Assembly (NCBI GenBank): GCA_014379485.1
Contig: JACMLS010000647.1
Coordinates: 1 to 5,012 of the forward strand
DNA: 5,012 bases
Source of the DNA: Bacteroidia bacterium
GTDB lineage: Bacteria > Bacteroidota > Bacteroidia > B-17B0 > Aurantibacillaceae
Direction: 5' to 3'
The position numbers and the translations under genes were made by a program. How positions within the stretch are numbered: position 1 is the stretch's first letter; each line of letters starts with the position of its first letter. This document shows, piece after piece, positions 1 to 5,012 of this stretch. The notes under the pieces are model-generated. The model saw nothing but the letters and a program-made list of their open reading frames with translations. It was not told where the DNA came from and searched no databases.

Positions 1-1602
1 ATCATCGTAAAATAAACCAATTGCAGCCAGCACGATTCCTCCTACAGCTTGCAGCTCAATTCGGGTAACATCATCTTCTAATCTTCTTCCGTTTGGAAAA
101 CCATCCATGTTCGGAATCCACTGCAAGTTTGCGTTACTGTTGTAAGCCGGATCTGTTAATCCTAATACACAAGCATTAACAAGACCCATAGAACTGAATT
201 TTGGATCGTTGCGTGGTGTAACAGGCACAGCCATGTTCAGACGTAACATATCTCCAAATGTTGGAAGGAAATTATTGATAAATGGTTTTCCGTTTGCCAA
301 TGGGTTTCCACCTTTTCCTGTAGCTAATTGATAAGGTGCAAGGTTTGGAACTCCGGTATAAAAAATAGGAAGCAAATCTACCGAACGCGGCTTGTTGTCT
401 CGCAGTAAATAATTTCCGAATAAATTTGTGTCAAGCGCTGTACCTGCGCCGCCGTTGGTTGCGCGTATTGGCCACAAACCATCGTTTCCGTTTCCAAAAT
501 CAAAAGATTGTAAAGAATTACGCTGAATTCTTAACGGTGCCAAGCCTGGTACTGCGTTTCCGAATAAAGATGCATCCATATACAATCCTAATTCAGGGTT
601 GCAGAAATAATCATCCCATGCAGGATTTTCTGTATAAGGTGTTGCTGCGTTCCATGCGTCTTTAGATCCGATAGGAATAACTGCTTCGTTAGTTAAAGGC
701 ATTCCTAAACGAGAAACCTGTACATAAGAGCCCGCATCGTTAGGATTTGCACCTGCTGCACTTAAAGTACGTGTTGCAGGTCTGCTTGCAGAAGCCCACA
801 CACCAATAATATAGTCTGAGTCAAGTATGTTTGTTGCTGCAGAAACCGGTTGTCCGTTTTTTTGCAAAGTAGCAATTGGAATTTTTAATGCTATTGAGTG
901 AACGTTTTTATGACTTACACCATCCATTGGTCCGTTTCCGTATCGGGTTTGACCAAGATCAAAAACACCGCCAAGGTCAACGTAGAAAGGATCGTCAGAA
1001 GGGCCACAGAAAACCATTTCGCCACCACCGCCTACTGCGGGTGTAATGGCAGCCAGCATAAGTGCATCATAATTTGCTGCACCTAAACCAACAGTACCGT
1101 TAGAAATAGAACGTGGGCCAATGTTTGGAGGAGGCACAGTACCATTTGTAACAATTGCTGTAAATGGACCGCCAGCCACACTTTTTTCTGCAGTGTAAGA
1201 AGTTTTTAAATTTTCTTGTCCTAAACGAATATTAAAAAACGTTGTTGGATCTTGATTTACTTTGGTGAAAGTAAAACGGTAAGTAATATCATCACCTGCA
1301 ACACCATCGTTTTCGATGTGAATTTCGTAGCGGATATTTTCTCCGAACGATGCGTAGTTGGGTCCACCTTGCGGAAGTTGCAATGGAACATAACTTGCAA
1401 TAATGGTTACAGTATTTGTGTCGTCAGGACTACGGAATGCGTAGAGGTCTGTATTATCTGCAAGAGGATCATTACAGATAAGCGGGGCTTCGCGGTGGCT
1501 GGATGCCTGCACCTGCGTTTTTTCTGAATCGAGCATTATAAATGTCAGTGCAGTTGCAGCAACACATGATAAGGCAAGAATCGTTTTGGTAGTTTTTCTC
1601 AT
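1..1602 (-). CDS. DUF4331 family secreted protein, C-terminus cut by window edge
   Basis: An open frame of 534 codons runs without a stop from ATG at 1602-1600 to the left edge, so the C-terminus is missing. Residues 1-33 look like a Sec signal peptide: a basic start (MRKTTK), a hydrophobic core, and a possible cleavage site after V31-Q32-A33. The mature protein begins with the DUF4331 hallmark S35-H-R-E-A-P40, then 'DPLADNTDLYAFRSPDD' (45-61). A second hallmark, 'GPSDDPFYVDLGGVFDL', lies at 200-216, and 'GRRLEDDV' at about residue 502 marks the usual C-terminal part, so only a short tail should be missing. The biochemical role of DUF4331 is not known; the protein should be exported to the periplasm or cell surface. 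C13 in the signal peptide is not in a good lipobox, so I do not call a lipoprotein. It lies downstream of lepB on the same strand, but the 168-bp gap leaves co-transcription uncertain. Confidence 0.93.
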   Translation of the reverse strand, partial: MRKTTKTILALSCVAATALTFIMLDSEKTQVQASSHREAPLICNDPLADNTDLYAFRSPDDTNTVTIIASYVPLQLPQGGPNYASFGENIRYEIHIENDGVAGDDITYRFTFTKVNQDPTTFFNIRLGQENLKTSYTAEKSVAGGPFTAIVTNGTVPPPNIGPRSISNGTVGLGAANYDALMLAAITPAVGGGGEMVFCGPSDDPFYVDLGGVFDLGQTRYGNGPMDGVSHKNVHSIALKIPIATLQKNGQPVSAATNILDSDYIIGVWASASRPATRTLSAAGANPNDAGSYVQVSRLGMPLTNEAVIPIGSKDAWNAATPYTENPAWDDYFCNPELGLYMDASLFGNAVPGLAPLRIQRNSLQSFDFGNGNDGLWPIRATNGGAGTALDTNLFGNYLLRDNKPRSVDLLPIFYTGVPNLAPYQLATGKGGNPLANGKPFINNFLPTFGDMLRLNMAVPVTPRNDPKFSSMGLVNACVLGLTDPAYNSNANLQWIPNMDGFPNGRRLEDDVTRIELQAVGGIVLAAIGLFYDD

Positions 1603-1654
1603 TGTAAATGAACGGTTTAGGGTTTTCCTTCAGTTTGCTGTCGCCCAATCTTAG

Positions 1655-1662
1655 TAAACATA
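1655..1662 (-). promoter_or_regulatory. weak candidate -7 element for the DUF4331 gene
   Basis: On the minus strand this reads TATGTTTA, one base off the Bacteroidota -7 consensus TAnnTTTG. It lies about 50 bases before the DUF4331 start, a sensible leader length. No TTTG-like -33 box is present at the expected 19-21 base spacing, so the call rests on one element only. The position between lepB and the DUF4331 gene is what makes a separate promoter plausible. Confidence 0.2.
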
Positions 1663-1770
1663 CGACAAGTTGAGCGTTTTGGATTGCGAATTCAGGAGAA
1701 TTCCAAAAAATAAACGTAACCATCTCCTTTGCAGGAAAATAGAATTTCAACAAAAATAAATCTGTAAGGA

Positions 1771-2790
1771 TTAGCGGATAGAAGAAAACGATCTTCCCAT
1801 TTTGGGATTTAAAGGCAGTATGCCCGAAGAAAAAAGAACGTAAGAAGCTTTGCCGATAATATGATTTTCAGGAACAAAGCCCCAGTATCTTGAGTCGATA
1901 GAATTGTACCTGTTGTCTCCCATCATAAAATAGTAATCCATTTTAAAAGAATATGTTTTTGAAAATTTTTCGTTTACAAAAACCGAGTCGTTTCTCTTTA
2001 CAATTTTATTTTCCTCGTAAATCTCAATCAGCTTTTTATAAAGCAGCAGATTTTTTTCGTTAAGCAAAATCACAGAACCTTTTTTAGGAATAAAAACGGG
2101 GCCAAAAAAATCGAGGTTCCATTTTAACTTAGAACTGTTTGGGAAGATCTGCGGATTATAATATTCTTTAGTTGAGTTATTTTTTTTTACTGAATTGATT
2201 CCTCTTATTCTTTTAAGCGAATCTGAATTTTTTTGTGAAAGAAAAACGGAAAATACATTGACAGAAAAACCGTTATAACTTCTAAAACCGTCAAGCTGAT
2301 TCAATACGGCAGTATCAGGTTTTTCGTTTAGCTGAACTGCATAACTGAGCAAACTGTTTTCGGGATTTTCTGATCTTACTCGATTTACATAAACTATACC
2401 GGAATCTATTCGCAAAGAATCGCCCGGCAAGGCAATGCATCTTTTAATATATTGCTGGTGCACATCAACCGGGCAATCATTATCGCCGGGCAAATTAAAA
2501 ACAACCACATCGTTTCTTTTTACGTTTGTGTAACCGGGAATGCGCATATACGGCAACTGAATCCAGTCTAACCAGGCGCTGTTGCTGCCGGGTAATGATA
2601 AAGGAGTGATTGGTATGCGCGCCCCGTATGCAAATTTATTTACAAAAACATAATCGCCTTCCATTAAAGTGGTGCGCATAGAGGCAGAGGGAATGTGAAC
2701 TGTTTGAAAGAAAAACAACCTGCTAACCAGCCAGAGTATAAAACCCCAGAATACAAACTTGCTTATTTTCTGAAAATACTTTTTGTACAT
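1771..2790 (-). CDS. lepB: signal peptidase I (S26 family), membrane-bound
   Basis: This 339-residue protein cleaves signal peptides from exported proteins at the outer face of the inner membrane, using a Ser/Lys dyad. A single N-terminal membrane segment spans about residues 12-28. The nucleophile is S37 in 'IPSASMRTTLMEGD' (33-46), where the proline of the E. coli 'SMxPTL' box is Thr, a substitution I recall as usual in Bacteroidota. The general base is K116 in 'YIKRCIALPGD' (114-124). The last conserved box is 'GDNRYNSIDSRYWGFVP' (291-307), with Tyr where many homologues have Asp or His. Residues about 135-270 form the long insert typical of Bacteroidota LepB, including 'FGPVFIPKKG'. All catalytic residues are present, so the enzyme should be active. 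The start is the ATG at 2790-2788, directly before the hydrophobic segment; no Shine-Dalgarno site is visible and the leader is T-rich. The stop is TAA at 1773-1771. An inverted-repeat element ends only 25 bases upstream of the start. Confidence 0.97.
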   Translation of the reverse strand: MYKKYFQKISKFVFWGFILWLVSRLFFFQTVHIPSASMRTTLMEGDYVFVNKFAYGARIPITPLSLPGSNSAWLDWIQLPYMRIPGYTNVKRNDVVVFNLPGDNDCPVDVHQQYIKRCIALPGDSLRIDSGIVYVNRVRSENPENSLLSYAVQLNEKPDTAVLNQLDGFRSYNGFSVNVFSVFLSQKNSDSLKRIRGINSVKKNNSTKEYYNPQIFPNSSKLKWNLDFFGPVFIPKKGSVILLNEKNLLLYKKLIEIYEENKIVKRNDSVFVNEKFSKTYSFKMDYYFMMGDNRYNSIDSRYWGFVPENHIIGKASYVLFSSGILPLNPKMGRSFSSIR

Positions 2791-2842
2791 TAAAAAAAGA
2801 ATGGTGCAACATCTTATACCAGTTGGAAATATAAAATAACCC

Positions 2843-2860
2843 TCCCGAAAGCTTTCGGGA
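2843..2860. repeat. 18-bp perfect palindrome TCCCGAAAGCTTTCGGGA
   Basis: All 18 bases are self-complementary with no loop bases. In RNA the centre would open to give a roughly 7-bp stem. It lies inside the inverted-repeat element, near its lepB-proximal end. Read on the plus strand it is followed by a T-rich stretch (TTGTCTTTTTTATT), so it could end transcription coming from the lepB side, though no gene reads that way. Similar CCCGAAAG/CTTTCGGG palindromes recur in Bacteroidota genomes as far as I recall; this needs a genome search. Confidence 0.75.
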
Positions 2861-2890
2861 CTGCTTGTCTTTTTTATTAATACTGCTTCA

Positions 2891-2928
2891 AAAAAATGTT
2901 CCGTAGGCCCTGCTACGCAACATTTTTT
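2891..2928. repeat. 16-bp stem-loop with A-run and T-run ends
   Basis: The left arm 2891-2906 and right arm 2913-2928 pair over 16 positions with a single mismatch (C2901 against C2918), around a 6-base loop GCCCTG. The outer six pairs are A-T, so each strand carries an A-run before and a T-run after a GC-containing stem. That is the form of a bidirectional intrinsic terminator. Its place inside a terminal-inverted-repeat element suggests it belongs to that element; it may insulate the divergent genes from each other. Confidence 0.7.
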
Positions 2929-3103
2929 CTCATTGTCTTAACAAAAAATTACAGCGCATCTTTGGGCCATTTTATATATCCAACTGGTATTAAATAATAC
3001 TCCAATATCAGAATAAATTTTTAACCGCACATTCATTTTTTAAATTCTTAAAAAGAGCGGGCGGTAAAATGTTGTTGATGATATTGTTATTTTTTAATAA
3101 TTT

Positions 3104-3108
3104 AGAAG
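3104..3108 (+). promoter_or_regulatory. possible ribosome binding site for the TTG-start sigma gene
   Basis: AGAAG lies 10 bases before the TTG at 3119 and is the only purine run near the start. The in-frame TAA at 3098-3100 closes the frame upstream, and the only other candidate start between them is ATT at 3113. The first in-frame ATG would remove region 2. The site is weak, as is common in Bacteroidota. Confidence 0.35.
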
Positions 3109-3118
3109 TAATATTGCA

Positions 3119-3679
3119 TTGAATAAACAGGTGCCTGCCCACGCAACATATTCAGAAGACGAACTTATTTCTCTGCTCAAAGCCGGCAGCCAGCAGGCCT
3201 TTTCTTATTTATACGATCATTACTCAAAAGCCATTTACGGCATTATCTTTAATATTGTTGGCGAAGAAGCAGAAGCTGAAGACGTTTTGCAGCAGTTTTT
3301 TTTAAAGGTGTGGAAGAGCATTGCTACTTATGAAAAAGAAAAAGGAAGATTGTTTACCTGGATGCTGAACATTGCAAGAAATTCTGCTATAGATTTTACC
3401 CGCAGCAAAAAAGCGAAAATGGAAAACAACATCCGTTCCATTGAAAAAAATGTTTTTGAGATAAATAAAAAACACCAGGAAACAATAAATACAGATCATA
3501 TTGGTTTAAGAAAATTAGTAGATAATTTAAAAGCAGACCACCGCGAAATAATTAACCTGGCCTATTACGAAGGTTATACGCAGGAAGAAATTGCTTTAAA
3601 ATTAAATATGCCTTTAGGAAGTGTTAAAACAAAAGTGAGGCAGGCAATACTTCAGTTAAGAAGTATTATGGGAAAGTAG
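3119..3679 (+). CDS. ECF-type RNA polymerase sigma factor
   Basis: This 186-residue protein should bind core RNA polymerase and direct it to a small set of promoters. Sigma region 2 spans about residues 24-98: 'AFSYLYDHYSKAIYGI' (27-42, region 2.1), 'EDVLQQFFLKVW' (54-65, region 2.2, core-binding), 'FTWMLNIARNSAID' (79-92), and R95 in region 2.4. Region 4 spans about 130-183, with 'LKADHREIINLAYYEGYTQ' (137-155) and the helix-turn-helix 'EEIALKLNMPLGSVKTKVRQ' (156-175). Length and motif order are normal for the family, and no extra sensory domain is attached. The start is TTG, chosen because an in-frame stop lies 18 bases upstream and the first internal ATG falls deep inside region 2. It is the first gene of an apparent three-gene operon with a second sigma-like protein and a cupin anti-sigma candidate, so its activity is probably held by the latter. 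The target promoters cannot be read from this sequence. Confidence 0.93.
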   Translation: MNKQVPAHATYSEDELISLLKAGSQQAFSYLYDHYSKAIYGIIFNIVGEEAEAEDVLQQFFLKVWKSIATYEKEKGRLFTWMLNIARNSAIDFTRSKKAKMENNIRSIEKNVFEINKKHQETINTDHIGLRKLVDNLKADHREIINLAYYEGYTQEEIALKLNMPLGSVKTKVRQAILQLRSIMGK

Positions 3680-3713
3680 TTCTTTATTTTTTTGGAATTT
3701 GCGCGGGCGCGGC

Positions 3714-3747
3714 TATTTTTATAAATTTGAAAGAGTTTATAAAAATA
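3714..3747 (+). promoter_or_regulatory. perfect 12-bp AU hairpin around the ribosome-binding region of the second sigma gene
   Basis: TATTTTTATAAA (3714-3725) and TTTATAAAAATA (3736-3747) are exact reverse complements around a 10-base loop (TTTGAAAGAG). The stem ends two bases before the GTG start at 3749, and the only purine-rich candidate for ribosome binding, AAAGAG (3730-3735), lies in the loop. Folding in mRNA could therefore limit translation of the second gene. The stem is entirely A-U, so it would be only moderately stable and sensitive to temperature. There is no T-run after it, so it is not a standard terminator. A chance palindrome in AT-rich DNA is possible, but 12 of 12 pairs at this site is notable. 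Confidence 0.45.
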
Positions 3748-3748
3748 A

Positions 3749-4219
3749 GTGGAAAAAATTTCAGATAAAGCCGTTGCAGCACTTCTCAGATCAGGAGACA
3801 AAGATGCTTTTGAGCTTGTATTTGATAAATACGCCCCCGCAATTTTTGGTTTTATTAACCGGATGCTTGCCGATAAAGAAGCTTCGGAGCTGATCTTACA
3901 AAAAACTTTTTTTTCTGCGTGGGAAAAAAAAGAAACGCTTAAAACAGAAAGTATATTTGCATGGCTGATACAAATTGCAAGAAACCTAAGCTTAAACCAT
4001 TTAGGCGTACTTGTAAATAATAAAAAAACGAAAATCCATAATGCGGATTCTTTCGTAGATATTGGTAAAGAAGAAAAAAACAGGTCAGCGCTTTACCTGT
4101 TGTATTATAAAGGATTAACATTAAACGAAGCGGCAAATGAATTGGGAACAACGATAAAGATCCTGAAAACAATGATAAGGACGGAATTAAAACAGTTAAG
4201 AGGCGTTACAAGCGAATGA
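3749..4219 (+). CDS. short, divergent sigma-70-like protein (second sigma of the operon)
   Basis: This 156-residue protein aligns along its length with the sigma factor just upstream. Region 2 is seen in 'AFELVFDKYAPAIFGFI' (20-36), 'LILQKTFFSAW' (48-58) and 'FAWLIQIARN' (70-79). Region 4 is seen in 'LYYKGLTLNEAANELGTTIK' (118-137) and 'LKTMIRTELKQLR' (139-151). It keeps Q51, F54 and W58, which face core polymerase in the family. It has lost the conserved Asp and Arg of region 2.4, which are N83 and G86 here. The stretch between the domains is about 21 residues shorter than in its neighbour, and the 'GSVK' turn of the recognition helix reads 'KILK'. It may be a sigma factor with changed promoter choice, or a sigma-like protein that regulates its neighbour. 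The start is GTG, directly preceded by an in-frame TAA; the first internal ATG would delete half of region 2. Its stop overlaps the start of the next gene by ATGA, so the two are likely translated together. Confidence 0.8.
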   Translation: MEKISDKAVAALLRSGDKDAFELVFDKYAPAIFGFINRMLADKEASELILQKTFFSAWEKKETLKTESIFAWLIQIARNLSLNHLGVLVNNKKTKIHNADSFVDIGKEEKNRSALYLLYYKGLTLNEAANELGTTIKILKTMIRTELKQLRGVTSE

Positions 4220-4827
4220 AAACAGTTGCAGAGTTTATAGAATCGGGCGTTTTGGAATTGTATGTGTTAGGCATTGCAACGGCTGAAGAATTCAAAGCAG
4301 TGGAGGCAATGGCCGCACAGCATGAAGAGATCAGGAATGAAATTGAACAGATCAGCGAGTCGCTTGAAATGTACGCGGCTGCAAACGTAGAAATGCCCAA
4401 TCCAACAATTAAACCGCTTTTATTAGCGTCTATAGATTATGCCGAAAGATTAAAAAACGGAGAAAAACAAACTTTTCCCGCTGAGTTAAATCAGAATTCT
4501 ACCGTAGCTGATTACGCAGAATGGATCAGCAGAAAAGACATGGTTTTGCCTGATGACTTTAAAGAATTTTGCGCCAAAATAATAGGTTATACCACAAAAA
4601 TGACCACTGCCATTATCTGGATAAAAGAAATGGCCCCGCACGAAGTACACGACAACGAATTCGAAAAATTCCTGATCCTTGAAGGAGCCTGCGATATTAT
4701 TATTGATGAAAAAGTACACCACATGAAGCCTGGAGACTATATGGCCATTCCACTCCATTCCATTCACCTGGTAAAAGTTACTTCTGAAATTCCTTGTAAA
4801 GCAATTCTGCAAAGAGTGGCTGCTTAG
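4216..4827 (+). CDS. cupin-domain anti-sigma factor candidate
   Basis: This 203-residue protein has two parts. Residues 1-75 resemble the N-terminus of zinc-free RskA-type anti-sigma factors: 'FIESGVLELYVLG' (7-19), then acidic helices through about residue 58. No HxxxCxxC zinc motif is present. Residues about 125-203 form a cupin barrel: motif 1 'HEVHDNEFEKFLILEG' (142-157) with H145, E150 and G157 in the usual spacing but HxxH in place of HxH, and motif 2 'GDYMAIPLHSIH' (173-184) with P179, H181 and H184. No membrane segment is visible, so it should be cytoplasmic. By analogy with ChrR, which joins an anti-sigma domain to a cupin, the barrel probably binds a metal or ligand and controls sigma release; this is inference. 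The ATG overlaps the previous gene's TGA by four bases. The alternative is a stand-alone cupin enzyme, less likely given the N-terminus and neighbours. Confidence 0.82.
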   Translation: MKTVAEFIESGVLELYVLGIATAEEFKAVEAMAAQHEEIRNEIEQISESLEMYAAANVEMPNPTIKPLLLASIDYAERLKNGEKQTFPAELNQNSTVADYAEWISRKDMVLPDDFKEFCAKIIGYTTKMTTAIIWIKEMAPHEVHDNEFEKFLILEGACDIIIDEKVHHMKPGDYMAIPLHSIHLVKVTSEIPCKAILQRVAA

Positions 4828-4867
4828 TCACGCTTCGACAGGGCTCAGCGTGACATTTGTTTTATTT
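4827..4867 (+). terminator. hairpin plus T-rich tail ending the sigma operon
   Basis: GTCACGCT (4827-4834) pairs perfectly with AGCGTGAC (4847-4854) around a 12-base loop, and the sequence that follows (ATTTGTTTTATTT) is T-rich though interrupted. The stem begins on the last base of the anti-sigma stop codon. Place and form fit a rho-independent terminator. The core CGCTTCGACAGGGCTCAGCG also resembles CTTCGACA-GCTCAG palindromes that I recall as dispersed repeats in many genomes, so it may be such a repeat used as a terminator. Confidence 0.65.
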
Positions 4868-5012
4868 ATGATTCTCGAAATAACAAAGAATTTTACAATC
4901 TGAATTTTTTGTTAAAGGTGATAAGGCTCATGCCATCTCAAGTCTCTGCTCATTACACAGCGCCTCGTTATTTCGTCTCTTTGATTAAGAATAAATAAAG
5001 AATCAGATGAAA
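4868..5012. other. right-end intergenic stretch, possible start of a next gene
   Basis: No open frame of useful length lies here. CGAAATAAC (4876-4884) and GTTATTTCG (4967-4975) form a perfect 9-bp inverted repeat 82 bases apart. The final six bases read ATG-AAA (5007-5012), which would be an ordinary beginning (Met-Lys) for a plus-strand gene beyond the window, after a purine-rich AATAAAGAATCAG; nothing more can be said from two codons. Confidence 0.35.

Larger units (their letters stand above)
2816..2990. mobile_element. MITE-like element with 22-bp terminal inverted repeats
   Basis: The ends 2816-2837 (starting ATACCAGTTGGA) and 2969-2990 (ending TCCAACTGGTAT) are reverse complements over 22 bases with one mismatch (2828 against 2978). 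The element is 175 bases long, encodes nothing, and contains two further strong palindromes (2843-2860 and 2891-2928). A TA dinucleotide sits at both ends (2817-2818 and 2988-2989), followed inward by CCAGTTGG. This would fit an IS630/mariner-type non-autonomous element that duplicates a TA target, but TA is self-complementary and cannot be told apart from the repeat itself. It lies between divergent genes, where a transcription terminator has no obvious use, which favours a mobile or dispersed repeat. The alternative is a large host-specific extragenic palindrome. No transposase is present in the window. Confidence 0.6.
2791..3118. other. divergent intergenic region between lepB and the sigma operon
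   Basis: These 328 bases hold no convincing gene on either strand. More than half is a 175-base inverted-repeat element (2816-2990), described separately. The remaining 128 bases (2991-3118), AT-rich apart from a GC patch at 3055-3065, must hold the promoter of the sigma operon. TTG at 3072-3074 and TAATTTAG at 3098-3105 vaguely resemble Bacteroidota -33 and -7 boxes, but the second would leave almost no leader before the TTG start, so I do not call a promoter. The lepB promoter must lie inside or beyond the element. A short complementary pair (ACCGC 3024-3028, GCGGT 3061-3065) is too weak to interpret. Confidence 0.7.

Noticed and set aside
426..1527. Plus-strand open frames of 60-90 codons (426-665, 898-1086, 1252-1527)
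   Set aside because: They lie antisense to the DUF4331 gene, whose frame is unbroken with clear family motifs; their translations show no recognisable domain.
1688..1703. GAATTC-AGGA-GAATTC inverted repeat between lepB and the DUF4331 gene
   Set aside because: GAATTC is itself a palindrome, the pairing does not extend past 6 bp, and no T-run follows on the minus strand, so it is not a terminator for lepB.
1472..1753. Minus-strand 93-codon frame reaching into the lepB-DUF4331 spacer
   Set aside because: It overlaps the DUF4331 start in another frame and has a composition unlike a protein (Cys-rich run, no domain).
2843..2928. CRISPR array or attachment site
   Set aside because: The palindromes differ from each other and are not regularly spaced; no direct repeats and no integrase gene are present.
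3302..3499. Minus-strand frame of 65 codons inside the first sigma gene
   Set aside because: Antisense to a well-supported gene; its Phe-rich sequence is the mirror of Lys-rich codons on the other strand.
3699..3893. 64-codon plus-strand frame overlapping the second sigma gene
   Set aside because: It is out of frame with the clearly sigma-like protein and has no recognisable features.
3939..4172. Minus-strand frame of 77 codons inside the second sigma gene
   Set aside because: Antisense to the sigma-like coding frame, with Phe/Leu-rich composition explained by AAA/AAG-rich sense codons.
3749..4219. Second sigma gene as a pseudogene
   Set aside because: The frame is intact, sigma region 2 and 4 hallmarks remain, and the stop overlaps the next start exactly, all of which suggest a maintained gene.
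4486..4812. Minus-strand frame of 108 codons inside the cupin gene
   Set aside because: The plus-strand frame has both cupin motifs and a coupled start; the antisense translation matches nothing I know.

Overview
The window is AT-rich bacterial DNA that most likely comes from a member of the Bacteroidota. The signal peptidase has the phylum-typical layout: a 'PSASMRTTL' serine box, a 'FAYGARIPITPLS' segment and a long insert with 'FGPVFIPKKG'. The leftmost gene is a DUF4331 protein of the Bacteroidota type, and the coding sequences lack strong Shine-Dalgarno sites. Order and genus cannot be fixed from this sequence.

Layout. (1) 1-1602, minus strand: a secreted DUF4331-family protein whose C-terminal end runs off the left edge. 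(2) 1771-2790, minus strand: signal peptidase I (lepB), upstream of the DUF4331 gene and in the same direction, with a 168-bp gap. (3) 2791-3118: a divergent intergenic region. It holds a 175-bp element (2816-2990) bounded by 22-bp inverted repeats with TA at the ends and containing two strong internal palindromes, which looks like a MITE. (4) 3119-4827, plus strand: a compact regulatory operon. It encodes an ECF-type sigma factor with a TTG start, a second, shorter and divergent sigma-70-like protein with a GTG start, and a soluble protein with an RskA-like zinc-free anti-sigma N-terminus fused to a C-terminal cupin domain. The last two genes overlap by 4 bp (ATGA). (5) 4827-4867: a hairpin followed by a T-rich tract closes the operon. 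The remaining ~145 bp hold no clear gene, though an ATG-AAA at 5007 may open the next one.

How the parts may work together. The operon resembles a sigma/anti-sigma switch in which the cupin domain senses a small molecule, metal or oxidant and controls release of a sigma factor, as in the ChrR class, but without that class's zinc-binding HxxxCxxC motif. The unusual part is the second sigma-like protein. It keeps the core-polymerase-facing residues but has lost the conserved promoter-recognition residues of region 2.4 and most of the inter-domain linker. It is also translationally coupled to the anti-sigma gene and preceded by a perfect 12-bp AU hairpin that would surround its ribosome-binding region. 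This sigma / sigma-like / cupin anti-sigma arrangement is the most interesting content of the window.
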